A stretch of DNA of 41,138 nucleotides from Gilliamella sp. N-G2 (GTDB lineage: Bacteria; Pseudomonadota; Gammaproteobacteria; Enterobacterales; Orbaceae), in assembly GCF_002142215.1 (NCBI RefSeq), contig NZ_NAST01000021.1, positions 1 through 41,138 on the forward strand. The letters are read 5' to 3'. Shown piece after piece: positions 1 to 8,507 of the stretch (positions are counted from its first letter, which is position 1; each line of letters starts with the position of its first letter). Made by a program: the position numbers and the translations under genes. The notes beneath the pieces are model-generated. The model was not told the origin of the DNA, did not search any database, and saw only the letters and a list, made by a program, of their open reading frames with translations.

Positions 1-923
1 ACTTAAAAGTGATAGGACTTGTATTAATTGCCGGATTAGGTTTAGCTGGATGTGAAGAAAAAAATCAAGAGTATTATTTAAAACATATTGATTCTGCTAA
101 AGAAAAATTAGAAGAATGCCATAATGATTTAAATAAAGCTTTTAGACAAAATGATGAGAAATTATTCGAAAAAATAAAAAATGATACCGAATGTCAAGCT
201 GCAGAAAATGCTATTAAAGAAGATAGAATCCTACAAGCTAAATTAGAACAAGAACGTAAAGAAGCAGAGGAAAAACAAGCTTTAGAAACAGAAATGACAG
301 CCATTAGAAACCAAATAGCAGGCAAATCATGGCAAAAGTCAATCAATGAATTTATGAAAGTTGAAGGCTGCAATGTATTATTCTCAACACCTTCTCCTAA
401 ATGTAAGGCTTGGAAAATTGTTTATGATGAGAAAGTTGACGAAGGTAAAAAAGAGTTAAAACAACTACCATTCGAAGATATTAAAGAGCAAATGATTTCT
501 ATATGTAAATTAGATCAACGTCAAGGTTCAAATTGCTCCGTTGCTAAATCGGCTTTAGAGGAAAAAGCCACTGAAGATTTGGCTAACGCTGATATCCAAA
601 CAATTGAATCCCAAAAACCACTTTATTGTGCCGAAGATATCTATTCTTTAAACGCTTGTAGAAAAAGTTGGGAAGAAGCTTTTGATAGAGAAAATGAGAA
701 ACATGTAAAATTCTTTACCGACAATGATGATGAATTTATTACAACATTTAACTCATGTGCCGATAAAATAGCAGCCATTGAAGAACAAAATTTAGAATGG
801 AACGAGAAAAATACTTTAGAACGTAAAATAACAGAAGCCTATCCTTGTTATCAAGCGAAAGAAGCCTACCGTAAAAGAGGAATGGGTTATTCTGTCAATT
901 TTGAAAAGAAAATTGAAAAATAA
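1..923 (+). CDS. EexN-like cysteine-repeat lipoprotein, 5' end outside the window
   Basis: The reading frame is open to the window edge. A GTG at 9 could be a start, but the peptide from there lacks the usual charged N-terminus, so the true start is probably just upstream. A short hydrophobic stretch ends in a lipobox, LAGC, with the lipidated Cys near residue 15, so an outer- or inner-membrane lipoprotein is expected. The first 50 mature residues (EYYLKH, KLEECH, then DTECQAAENA) resemble the EexN family, small lipoproteins linked to entry exclusion in conjugation. The rest holds about four further segments with a similar Cys...Cys-x-x-A layout (KCKAW, NCSVAKSA, ACRKSW, PCYQAKEA), so the protein looks like several EexN-type units in tandem. 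The chain is Lys/Glu-rich and probably helical. No conjugation gene is visible nearby, so exclusion function is not supported by context. Family resemblance is from memory. Confidence 0.7.
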   Translation, partial: LKVIGLVLIAGLGLAGCEEKNQEYYLKHIDSAKEKLEECHNDLNKAFRQNDEKLFEKIKNDTECQAAENAIKEDRILQAKLEQERKEAEEKQALETEMTAIRNQIAGKSWQKSINEFMKVEGCNVLFSTPSPKCKAWKIVYDEKVDEGKKELKQLPFEDIKEQMISICKLDQRQGSNCSVAKSALEEKATEDLANADIQTIESQKPLYCAEDIYSLNACRKSWEEAFDRENEKHVKFFTDNDDEFITTFNSCADKIAAIEEQNLEWNEKNTLERKITEAYPCYQAKEAYRKRGMGYSVNFEKKIEK

Positions 924-993
924 TTAAAACTAGAAACACATCTTAAGATGTAGTGCTTGTCAGTTAAGCTCATGATAAGTAAATTTTATTATA

Positions 994-1026
994 AGACCGA
1001 GACAGATAACAACTCGGTCTTTTTTA
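994..1026 (+). terminator. Rho-independent terminator of the lipoprotein gene
   Basis: AGACCGAG (994-1001) pairs with CTCGGTCT (1013-1020) across an 11-base loop and is followed directly by a T run. This is a classical intrinsic terminator about 70 bases after the lipoprotein stop codon. Confidence 0.85.
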
Positions 1027-1029
1027 TAA

Positions 1030-1423
1030 CTTGAAAATAATACTTGCCACTCTTAATGGTTAAAGCAAAACGCTTTGCCGTATAAATAATTTACTGTATT
1101 GATTTCAGTATCGTTCCTGTTGAAACATGGGTTATTAGATACAATTTTATAAAATTCAATGTGTTATTTTAACCTATGAACTATCTATGTCATCATAAAA
1201 ACAAAAATTATAGGTTAAAAATATTCATCCAAAGTTACTGATAAACAAATTCTAGTTTTTGCTGTTTAGCGTTAGTTAATTGTTTAAAAATGTTATTTCA
1301 CTTTACAATATCATAGCTTTATTATTTCTTACCATCCTTCTAAAAGTAAATAACATCTATTTTGAATTAACGTATTTGATCAAGTATTGGTATCAATAAT
1401 CCAAAACATAATTTAATAAAATG
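1030..1423. other. Gene-free spacer with a long-range inverted repeat
   Basis: No convincing coding frame is visible. An 11-bp inverted repeat, TTTTAACCTAT (1167-1177) and ATAGGTTAAAA (1210-1220), flanks about 32 bases. It lies downstream of the minus-strand gene and may help end its transcript, but it has no T run. Otherwise the region is plain AT-rich sequence. Confidence 0.4.
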
Positions 1424-2860
1424 TTATTTTCTACAAGCTATAAACGCAAAATCATCACCAGCGAAATCACCAGGCGTACGAGGAGAAGGCAATAGCCCAC
1501 CATCATGTAGGTAAATAATAAAGTACTGTGTATCAGAATTAGGATCTTTAGTAAAATAAGTCGTTTCATCCCATTCCCATTTAGAATTTGGATAAGTACG
1601 ACGATTTGTAAATCCCCATTCAGGATAAAGTCCTTGATTAATAGCACGAGTAGAAAAATTCCATTTCCCATTACGTTGCCAATTAGGACCAACATTAACT
1701 ACAGGTGAGTTAGAATAATCTTTGCGAGATGGGAATCCATCAATTCCACCACAAAATCGGTTAAATGCAGTACGCCAATCATAACTACCCACATTTTGAG
1801 GTTCTATCCAAACGGAAGTTGGATTAAATTTATAATCAAAATGTTTGTTAGGAGAGGATTTTAATGTAGCTCGAATAACGATATCACCACTACCTTCCGG
1901 TGGTTTAGCTTTTAAAAGAACATTACCTGTTTGATCAACTGTTGCCACATTACCAGGATTAACCGCTACATTATAAGTATAACTATCTTGAGAATAATTC
2001 ATTATTAATTGAAATTCTGCACCTGGGAAGCCTGTAGTAGGAAAGGGTTTATCTGAAACAATTGGCCTAGCTCTAAATCCTTTATCAACAATAAAATCTT
2101 CAGTATAACCACCACCATTTTCGGGATCTGGTTTTATTGGGCCAGTATTAAATGGATACATAGTCCCTTGAGCATCACTACCACGCCATTGTTTTAAAGG
2201 TAAAACTTTAGTTGAATTTGGTTTCAGATAACATACATCACCTGTAGGTGCAATTTTATATATTTTAGTTATCTCTACTGCCTCACTTTCATTTGGGGTA
2301 CCATATTCAGAATAGGTTTTTACTGAAGTTTTTAATGTCAATGACAACGGCATTGCATAATTGCTTCCACAACCTATTATATTACCTATATCACTATCAG
2401 GAATTTTTTCACCATTATTATCAAACCAATTATAAACAGTTTGTTCGACGACAAATGGTTTATTACTACGAATACTATCACCATCTGAATCATCATAATT
2501 AGATGTATTATCTAAATCATTTGCAGTATAGTCCTTAATAATAAAATCACTAAATTTTGTTAAACCATTAAATTCGTTAATATCCGTATCGCTTAAATTA
2601 TGAGTGCTTGAGCTATAGAAAACACCATTTAAGATAAAGCCATGTTTGTTTGAAGCAGCTTCTAGATTAACAACTTTTGGTTTACTACCAATAATGGTAT
2701 TTACGGTATTAACTGCGATTGCTTGGCTTTTTTGACTAATAGTTAAAAAACATAATATTAACAAAAGCCTACAGTTGAGTTTATTACTAAAATTAGCAAA
2801 ATTTAAATGATTATTTAGGCGGGCTTCAAATTTAAATTTATTATACATAGTGACAACCAT
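1424..2860 (-). CDS. Secreted protein with Ig-like (BIG2-type) and lectin-like C-terminal region
   Basis: I chose the ATG at 2860, which has AGG about nine bases upstream; the frame can be extended to a TTG at 2896 without a ribosome site. The 478-residue protein starts with an unusually long N-region (about 30 residues), then a short hydrophobic core (CRLLLILCFLTIS) and an AxA-type cleavage area, so export is likely. Around residues 300-335 the pattern GNVATVDQTGNVLL followed by a GSGDIVIRATLK strand fits a bacterial Ig-like group 2 fold. The last 115 residues contain a Cys in NRFCGG, an EWGF motif, several Trp, and a final Cys three residues from the end (FIACRK). That spacing resembles the disulphide-closed lectin-like tip of intimin/invasin-type adhesins. 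No beta-barrel translocator or LysM is present, so it is not a full intimin. A role as surface or host-binding protein is inference. Confidence 0.6.
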   Translation of the reverse strand: MVVTMYNKFKFEARLNNHLNFANFSNKLNCRLLLILCFLTISQKSQAIAVNTVNTIIGSKPKVVNLEAASNKHGFILNGVFYSSSTHNLSDTDINEFNGLTKFSDFIIKDYTANDLDNTSNYDDSDGDSIRSNKPFVVEQTVYNWFDNNGEKIPDSDIGNIIGCGSNYAMPLSLTLKTSVKTYSEYGTPNESEAVEITKIYKIAPTGDVCYLKPNSTKVLPLKQWRGSDAQGTMYPFNTGPIKPDPENGGGYTEDFIVDKGFRARPIVSDKPFPTTGFPGAEFQLIMNYSQDSYTYNVAVNPGNVATVDQTGNVLLKAKPPEGSGDIVIRATLKSSPNKHFDYKFNPTSVWIEPQNVGSYDWRTAFNRFCGGIDGFPSRKDYSNSPVVNVGPNWQRNGKWNFSTRAINQGLYPEWGFTNRRTYPNSKWEWDETTYFTKDPNSDTQYFIIYLHDGGLLPSPRTPGDFAGDDFAFIACRK

Positions 2861-3089
2861 GTCAATTAACCTGATGTTTGATATATTTTTTACCAATAAA
2901 AGGGTAAATGCTAATCTGATTTTGTATTAGGAATAATCAGCAAGTATAGTAATAGAAGAAAATCTATGCAATAAATTTTAATATTTAATTATTAATTTTC
3001 GTGAATATTATTAAATTCAACTTTTAAAATACGGCTTTAGATCTTTACAATAATTTGGCTAAACTTTTTAGATAGCGAATAATATAAAT

Positions 3090-3117
3090 AAAAAAAAGGG
3101 ATTGTATTCAATCCCTT
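3090..3117 (-). terminator. guaB terminator
   Basis: GGGATTG (3098-3104) pairs with CAATCCC (3109-3115) over a four-base loop, extended by A-T pairs. On the minus strand it is followed by a run of at least seven T, just after the guaB stop codon. Confidence 0.85.
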
Positions 3118-3131
3118 CTAAATCATACTTA

Positions 3132-4595
3132 TTAGCCGGCTCGATAGTTAGGTGGCTCTTTGGTTATAAGCACGTCATGAACATGACTTTCTTTCATACC
3201 GGCACCTGTTATACGATAAAACTTCGATTTAGTGCGAAGTTCATCGATAGTTCCACAGCCAGTTAATCCCATACATGAACGTAAGCCACCCATTTGTTGA
3301 TGAATAATTTCTTTTAATAACCCTTTGTAAGCAATACGACCTTCGATACCTTCTGGTACTAACTTGTCAGCAGCATTATCGGATTGGAAATAACGATCAG
3401 ATGATCCTTTTGCCATTGCACCTAACGACCCCATACCTCGATAAGATTTATAGGCACGACCTTGGAATAATTCAATTTCGCCTGGTGCTTCTTCAGTACC
3501 TGCAAACATTGAACCAACCATAACACAAGATGCACCAGCTGCAATTGCTTTAGCGATATCACCTGAAAAACGAATACCTCCATCAGCAATAACTGGGATA
3601 TTATGTTGTTTAGCTACCTCAACAGCATCCATAATCGCACTAATTTGTGGTACCCCTACCCCAGTAACAATACGTGTAGTACAAATTGAACCTGGTCCAA
3701 TACCGACTTTGACTGCACTTACTCCGGCATCAATCAGAGCTTTTGCTCCTTCACCGGTTGCCACATTACCACCTACAATTTGCAAGTTTGGATAAGCTTG
3801 TCTTGTTTGGCGAATACGTTCAAGTACACCTTCTGAATGACCATGTGATGAATCGATAAGTAACACATCAACACCAGCTTCTACCAATGCAGCAATACGT
3901 TCTTCATTACCTGCTCCTGCACCAACAGCAGCGCCTACTCGTAAACGACCTTTTTCATCTTTACAAGCATTTGGTTTTTGCTCGGCTTTATTATAGTCTT
4001 TGACTGTTATCATGCCTTTTAAGTGGAAACGATCATCAACAACTAATACTTTTTCAACCCGATGCTCATGCATTTTTTTCAAAACGCTTTCTCGAGATTC
4101 ACCTTCTTTAACAGTGACTAAGCGTTCTTTAGGCGTCATTACAGCTGTAACAGATAGTGATAAATCAGTAGCAAATCGAACATCACGAGCAGTAATAATG
4201 CCAACTAACTCTTGAGATTCAGTTATAACTGGAAAACCAGCAAAACCATATTCTTTGGCTAGTTCAATCACCTCTTCAATCGTTGCAGTTGGTAATACAG
4301 ATACGGGATCTTGCACAATTCCGCTTTCATGTTTTTTTACCCGTTTGACATGTTCTGCCTGAACTTCAATTGGCATATTTTTATGAATAAAACCAATACC
4401 ACCTTCTTGAGCAAGCGCAATAGCAAGTTCGGCTTCGGTAACGGTATCCATTGCCGCAGATAACATTGGAATATTTAATTTGATGGTTTGGGTCAGTTGA
4501 GTTGTAATATCAGCAGTGTTAGGTAAAACAGTTGAATGAGCTGGAACTAATAAAACATCATCGAACGTGAGGGCTTCTTTAACTATACGAGACAT
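3132..4595 (-). CDS. guaB: Inosine-5'-monophosphate dehydrogenase
   Basis: GuaB oxidises IMP to XMP with NAD+, the committed step of guanine nucleotide synthesis in the cytoplasm. The ATG at 4595 gives 487 residues beginning [13 protein letters not shown], collinear with E. coli GuaB (488), and has GGTGA eight bases upstream; the in-frame start at 4610 adds five unlikely residues. The TIM barrel is interrupted by a CBS pair at roughly residues 95-205. The catalytic-Cys loop GSICTTR, the phosphate-binding region ([11 protein letters not shown]) and the flap (SSDRYFQ) are all intact. guaA, which often follows guaB, is absent here; a terminator ends the unit at once, so guaB is monocistronic. 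Confidence 0.97.
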   Translation of the reverse strand: MSRIVKEALTFDDVLLVPAHSTVLPNTADITTQLTQTIKLNIPMLSAAMDTVTEAELAIALAQEGGIGFIHKNMPIEVQAEHVKRVKKHESGIVQDPVSVLPTATIEEVIELAKEYGFAGFPVITESQELVGIITARDVRFATDLSLSVTAVMTPKERLVTVKEGESRESVLKKMHEHRVEKVLVVDDRFHLKGMITVKDYNKAEQKPNACKDEKGRLRVGAAVGAGAGNEERIAALVEAGVDVLLIDSSHGHSEGVLERIRQTRQAYPNLQIVGGNVATGEGAKALIDAGVSAVKVGIGPGSICTTRIVTGVGVPQISAIMDAVEVAKQHNIPVIADGGIRFSGDIAKAIAAGASCVMVGSMFAGTEEAPGEIELFQGRAYKSYRGMGSLGAMAKGSSDRYFQSDNAADKLVPEGIEGRIAYKGLLKEIIHQQMGGLRSCMGLTGCGTIDELRTKSKFYRITGAGMKESHVHDVLITKEPPNYRAG

Positions 4596-4726
4596 GACAA
4601 TATTCACCATTGAGTTGAATTGTTGATAAAATATTGCCGATGCATTCTACTCACTTTTAATATAAAAGACCAGTAAAATTTTATATTTATATTTCAGAAG
4701 ATAAATATAGCGCAAACTAATCTCTG

Positions 4727-5437
4727 TTACTCGTCATCGCTTTTTTGTGCCATTAAGATGTAATTGACGTCAACATTTTTACCTAAACGAAATTGATTAC
4801 TGAGCAAATGATACTCCATACCAATTATCCCTTTGACAGTCAAATTAGCCTGTTCAACCCAAGTCATTAATTCTGAAGGACGAATAAAGCGATTAAAATC
4901 ATGAGTACCTTTCGGCACTAAGCGTGCAATATATTCCGCGCCATAAATCAACATTAATTTTGCTTTATAATTACGATTAATGGTCGATAAATAGAGTTGT
5001 CCATTAGGCTTAAGCAATTTTGCACAAGACTGAATAATTGAAAATGGATCGGGAACATGTTCTAACATTTCCATACAAGTAATAACATCATAGTGTGCAG
5101 GAAATTGTTCAGCATGCTGCTCTACTGTTTGATTCTGGTAGTTTATTTCTAAACCATTTTGCTCAGCATGTAATTTTGCCACTGCTAATGATTCTTCTGC
5201 AAGATCAATTGCAGTTACATTAGCCACAAGTTTAGCTAGACTCTCTGACAAAATTCCCCCGCCACAGCCAACATCTAATACATTTTTTCCATTTAGATCA
5301 CCTGACTGTTGTTTTATATAATCTACTCGTAATGGATTAATAATATGTAATGGTTTGCATTGACCATTGGGATCCCACCATTGCGAAGCAAGTTTTGCAA
5401 ACTTATCTATTTCGTTCAAATCGATGTTTTGTGTCAT
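4727..5437 (-). CDS. ubiG: Ubiquinone biosynthesis O-methyltransferase
   Basis: UbiG carries out both O-methylations in ubiquinone synthesis using S-adenosylmethionine. The 236-residue product matches E. coli UbiG (240) over its length: an N-terminal helix with FAKLASQWWDPNG, the SAM-binding motif VLDVGCGGG at 54-62, the EMLEHVP motif at 124-130, and the C-terminal VPKGTHDFNRFI and KNVDVNYI regions. It stands alone on the minus strand; guaB lies downstream on the same strand after about 130 bases. The ribosome site is weak (A-rich, AAAAAGAA). Confidence 0.96.
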   Translation of the reverse strand: MTQNIDLNEIDKFAKLASQWWDPNGQCKPLHIINPLRVDYIKQQSGDLNGKNVLDVGCGGGILSESLAKLVANVTAIDLAEESLAVAKLHAEQNGLEINYQNQTVEQHAEQFPAHYDVITCMEMLEHVPDPFSIIQSCAKLLKPNGQLYLSTINRNYKAKLMLIYGAEYIARLVPKGTHDFNRFIRPSELMTWVEQANLTVKGIIGMEYHLLSNQFRLGKNVDVNYILMAQKSDDE

Positions 5438-6024
5438 GACTATTCTTTTTAGAGAAGTAAAATATTTTATGTAATATATGCGATGGGCCGTTGATTAGCA
5501 ATATCGAGGATTTTAAAAAACTTTCCTCAACTTTTTTGTCAAACTGAATTGTATTAGTCCTATAGCGTTCAGAGGTCTAAATTTTTGCAGCGATTACACT
5601 ACGAAATAACATTGATGCATAAGGCGTTACAAAAATCCTATCATTTGTTTTAGACCACCAATCATATTGTTAAACAGGTATATTTAATATGTTCGCATCA
5701 GTACTGCTGTAAACAAGACGCAAGGAAGTAAACATTCTAATATTCCTATACCGGATTGAATTAGAACAATATATACTATGAGCTCTGTTAATAAAACGAC
5801 AAAACGCAATGTTGTTTTAAAAAAACCTTTTTTAAGCACTCAATTAATATATTGATTTTAAATCATTTTTATTTTAGATTAAGAAAATAGTTATCTCGAA
5901 CGTTAATTATTAAGTTATGCCAAATAATCTATAAGTACAATATAACTCATTGAAAAATTGTAACCCCAATCACTACAACTACGCTTACTTTATTTTTATT
6001 TGATAAAATTTCATTATAGTCGTT
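5438..6024. other. 587-bp gene-free junction between ubiG and the phage-tail locus
   Basis: No coding frame with convincing features is seen. The left part should hold the ubiG promoter. The right end carries the dyad at 5958-5978 described separately. I looked for a copy of the tRNA-Ile2 3' end (present at 20378) as an attachment-site remnant and saw none. The junction between chromosome and phage-derived DNA is therefore somewhere in this stretch but cannot be placed. Confidence 0.5.
5958..5978 (+). promoter_or_regulatory. 21-bp dyad upstream of V, proposed Ogr-like activator site 1
   Basis: TTGTAAC, six variable bases, CACTACAA. The same box with the same spacing recurs at 10750 and 13281, each ahead of a tail transcription unit. 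P2 late promoters have a TGT...ACA dyad near -55 bound by Ogr, and an Ogr-family gene lies at 19894. A possible -10 (TTATAG/TATAGT) lies near 6013-6020. Binding by that protein is inferred. Confidence 0.65.
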
Positions 6025-6663
6025 ATGAAAAATTATCATCCCGCCGACTTAGTCGACATTCTACGAAAAATTGAAAACCTGATCCGCCCTGGTGTTATTT
6101 ATCAAACTAATGGCGATCAGGTTAAAGTCCGTACCGGTGATTTAATTACCACCTGGTTACCTTGGTTTACTCATCGTGCCGGTAAAAGTCGCACATGGTG
6201 GCGGCCATCGGTTGGTGAACAAGTATTTATTTTAAGCCCTAATGGTAACCTTTCGTTAGGTTGCGTATTACCTAGCATATATTGTGATGCTAATCCTGCC
6301 CCATCTAAATCTGAGGATGGATATTTTGTAACATTTCCCGATGGTGCATCATTTGAATATGAACCCGAAACCAGCCAATTAACCATCAAAGGTATCAAAA
6401 CGGCTGTGATTGAAGCAAGTGAACAAATCACCGCTAAAGCTGGCAGTAAAATTCAACTTGATACACCATTGGTTGAATGTAGTGATCATATAACATTCAA
6501 ATCATTTAGTGCTAGCGGTGGTGGCGCCAAAGGTAGTACAGGCACCTTAACTGGTAACGTCATTCATAAACAAGGTCAATTATCATCGAACGGCATTGTA
6601 TTAGACTCTCACACCCATATTGGCGTTAAAGCTGGTGGTGATTCAACAGGAAAACCGCAATGA
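6025..6663 (+). CDS. V: P2-type baseplate spike protein gpV
   Basis: gpV is the trimeric spike at the tip of a contractile tail that pierces the outer membrane. The 212 residues match P2 gpV (about 211) from end to end. An N-terminal OB-like part (LIRPGVIYQTNGDQVKVRTG) is followed by the conserved THRAGKSRTWWRPSVGEQV, then FPDGASFEYEPETSQLTIKGIKTA in the repetitive beta-helix region. The C-terminus carries LSSNGIVLDSHTHIG, where the H-x-H pattern is typical of the iron-binding apex. No Shine-Dalgarno sequence precedes the ATG. The stop codon overlaps the W start (ATGA). It is the first gene of the baseplate unit. Confidence 0.93.
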   Translation: MKNYHPADLVDILRKIENLIRPGVIYQTNGDQVKVRTGDLITTWLPWFTHRAGKSRTWWRPSVGEQVFILSPNGNLSLGCVLPSIYCDANPAPSKSEDGYFVTFPDGASFEYEPETSQLTIKGIKTAVIEASEQITAKAGSKIQLDTPLVECSDHITFKSFSASGGGAKGSTGTLTGNVIHKQGQLSSNGIVLDSHTHIGVKAGGDSTGKPQ

Positions 6664-7013
6664 GTTACATAGGAATGAATAGCAAAACAGGACGAACAAT
6701 TAACGATATGGATCATATCAACCAATCAATTAAAGATATTCTTACAACACCGATTGGTTCGAGAATTGAGCGTCGTAGTTATGGTTCATTACTGTTTTTA
6801 CTTTTAGATAATCCAAATACAGAAGCAACAAAATTACGAGTGATTTCGGCAACAGTATTGGCTCTTGCTCAATGGGAACCCAGAATAAAACTTGATGCTG
6901 TCGATGTATTTCCTGATAAAGAAAAATTAACCTTACAAATAACCGGTTCCCGAATAGACAAACCAAACCAAACATTTACTAGCGAAATCGAGGTAGCAAC
7001 ATGGCCACATTAA
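6660..7013 (+). CDS. W: P2-type baseplate wedge protein gpW (gp25-like)
   Basis: gpW is the gp25-like baseplate wedge component that nucleates sheath assembly. At 117 residues it matches P2 gpW (about 115). It has the family layout: GMNSKTGRTINDMDHINQSI, then DILTTPIGSRIERRSYGSLL (the conserved P-x-G-S/T-R-x-x-R-x-x-x-G segment), LFLLLDNPN, and a C-terminal beta region. It overlaps V by four bases and J by thirteen, indicating translational coupling. Confidence 0.93.
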   Translation: MSYIGMNSKTGRTINDMDHINQSIKDILTTPIGSRIERRSYGSLLFLLLDNPNTEATKLRVISATVLALAQWEPRIKLDAVDVFPDKEKLTLQITGSRIDKPNQTFTSEIEVATWPH

Positions 7014-7912
7014 CAGATCTTTCAAAATTACCTTCCCCTGATGTGATTGAATCATTAGATTTTGAGGAGATCTTTAATCGTCGCAAAGCCAAATTCATTT
7101 CACTTTATAGTGAGCAAGAGCAGGAAGAAGTTGCTAAAACATTACAATTTGAAAGTGAGCCGATTGTCAAACTATTACAAGAAAGCAGCTATTATGAACT
7201 AATTTTACGGCAACGAATCAATGAAGCCTCACAAGCATTAATGATTGCTCATGCTAAAGATCAGGATTTAGATAATTTAGGGGCAAACTTTAATGTTTAT
7301 CGTTTAACAATTCAAGCTGCAGACAATAGTGTCGTTCCGGCTATCAAAGAAATTAAAGAAGCCGATAGTGACTTTAGAGTACGAATTCAATCAGCTTTTG
7401 AAGGATTATCGGTTGCAGGACCGCGCGCGGCATATGAATTTTTTGCACGAAGTGCTGATGGACGAGTACTAGATGCCGCAGCAGAAAGCCCATCACCTGC
7501 TTGTGTTACATTAGCGATATTAGCTCGTGACAATAATGGTCTAGCTTCTAATGAATTAATTGAAATTGTCAAAAAAGCAGTCAATCAAGATGATCGTCGG
7601 CCGATTGCCGATAGGGTAACAGTTAAGTCGGTAGAATTAATTAACTATCAAATCAAAGCTAAACTTTACTTGTATCCAGGACCAGAATCAGAGCCGATTA
7701 AAAAAACGGCCATGGATAATTTACAAGCTTATATAAGCGAAAAACATCGTATTGGTCGAAGAATCAGTCGCAGCGCAATCATTTCCGCATTACATGCGGT
7801 TGGTGTTCAACGTGTTGAACTTCAAGAGCCAGCACAAGATATTATCATCAACCGTGAACAAGCTAGTTACTGTTCAAACTATCAGATTGAGGTAGCAGGT
7901 TATGGCGAATAA
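7001..7912 (+). CDS. J: P2-type baseplate wedge protein gpJ (gp6-like)
   Basis: gpJ forms the baseplate wedge ring with gpI. The 303-residue length equals that of P2 gpJ (302). The N-terminus (LTDLSKLPSPDVIESLDFEEIF) and the central YELILRQRINEASQALMIAHAKDQDLDNLGANF segment are characteristic, as is FRVRIQSAFEGLSVAGPRAAYEFFARSADGRVLDA in the middle. It overlaps W and I, so V-W-J-I-H is one polycistronic message. Confidence 0.93.
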   Translation: MATLTDLSKLPSPDVIESLDFEEIFNRRKAKFISLYSEQEQEEVAKTLQFESEPIVKLLQESSYYELILRQRINEASQALMIAHAKDQDLDNLGANFNVYRLTIQAADNSVVPAIKEIKEADSDFRVRIQSAFEGLSVAGPRAAYEFFARSADGRVLDAAAESPSPACVTLAILARDNNGLASNELIEIVKKAVNQDDRRPIADRVTVKSVELINYQIKAKLYLYPGPESEPIKKTAMDNLQAYISEKHRIGRRISRSAIISALHAVGVQRVELQEPAQDIIINREQASYCSNYQIEVAGYGE

Positions 7913-8507
7913 TACGCTACTCCCCCCTACTGCCACCAAACTGGAAAAAAAACTTTCACAAACGATGGCTTGTAAGCCACCCATACCACTGCGTTCACTT
8001 TGGGATCCACAAACTTGTCCATATGAATTACTACCCTACTTAGCATGGCAATATAGTGTCGATCGTTGGGATGAAAAATGGTCTGAGCAGATTAAACGTA
8101 AAGTCATCGCCGAAGCATTTGAGATCCATAAACTGAAAGGAACCAAAGATGCAATTCGCCGAGCAGTAGAACCATTTGGTTACTTAATTAAAATTATCGA
8201 ATGGTGGCAAAACAATCAAACACCAGGCTCTTTTGCTCTAGAAATTGGCGTTTTAGATACCGGCATAACCGAAGAATCCTATAAAGAACTTAGCCGTATA
8301 ATTGATGATGTTAAACCGGTATCACGTCAATTATCAAATTTGGCTATCCAATTAGCTTCCAAAGGTTCATTAACCATTGGTGCCAGTAGCTATGATGGTA
8401 ATACTTTAGACATCTATCCGTATACTGCTGAAACAATCACAACACAATCCGAAGGCCATTTTGGCGCAACTATTCATTTAATCGATACAATGAGCATAAC
8501 ACCATGA
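7902..8507 (+). CDS. I: P2-type baseplate protein gpI
   Basis: gpI links the baseplate wedge to the tail fibres. The 201-residue product is a little longer than P2 gpI (about 176). It carries the family core LLPYLAWQYSVDRWDE, then KRKVIAEAFEIHKLKGTKDAIRRAVEPFGY and IIEWWQ. The C-terminal 30 residues, from SSYDGNTLD onward, look like an extension. The stop overlaps the H start by four bases. Confidence 0.9.
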   Translation: MANNTLLPPTATKLEKKLSQTMACKPPIPLRSLWDPQTCPYELLPYLAWQYSVDRWDEKWSEQIKRKVIAEAFEIHKLKGTKDAIRRAVEPFGYLIKIIEWWQNNQTPGSFALEIGVLDTGITEESYKELSRIIDDVKPVSRQLSNLAIQLASKGSLTIGASSYDGNTLDIYPYTAETITTQSEGHFGATIHLIDTMSITP

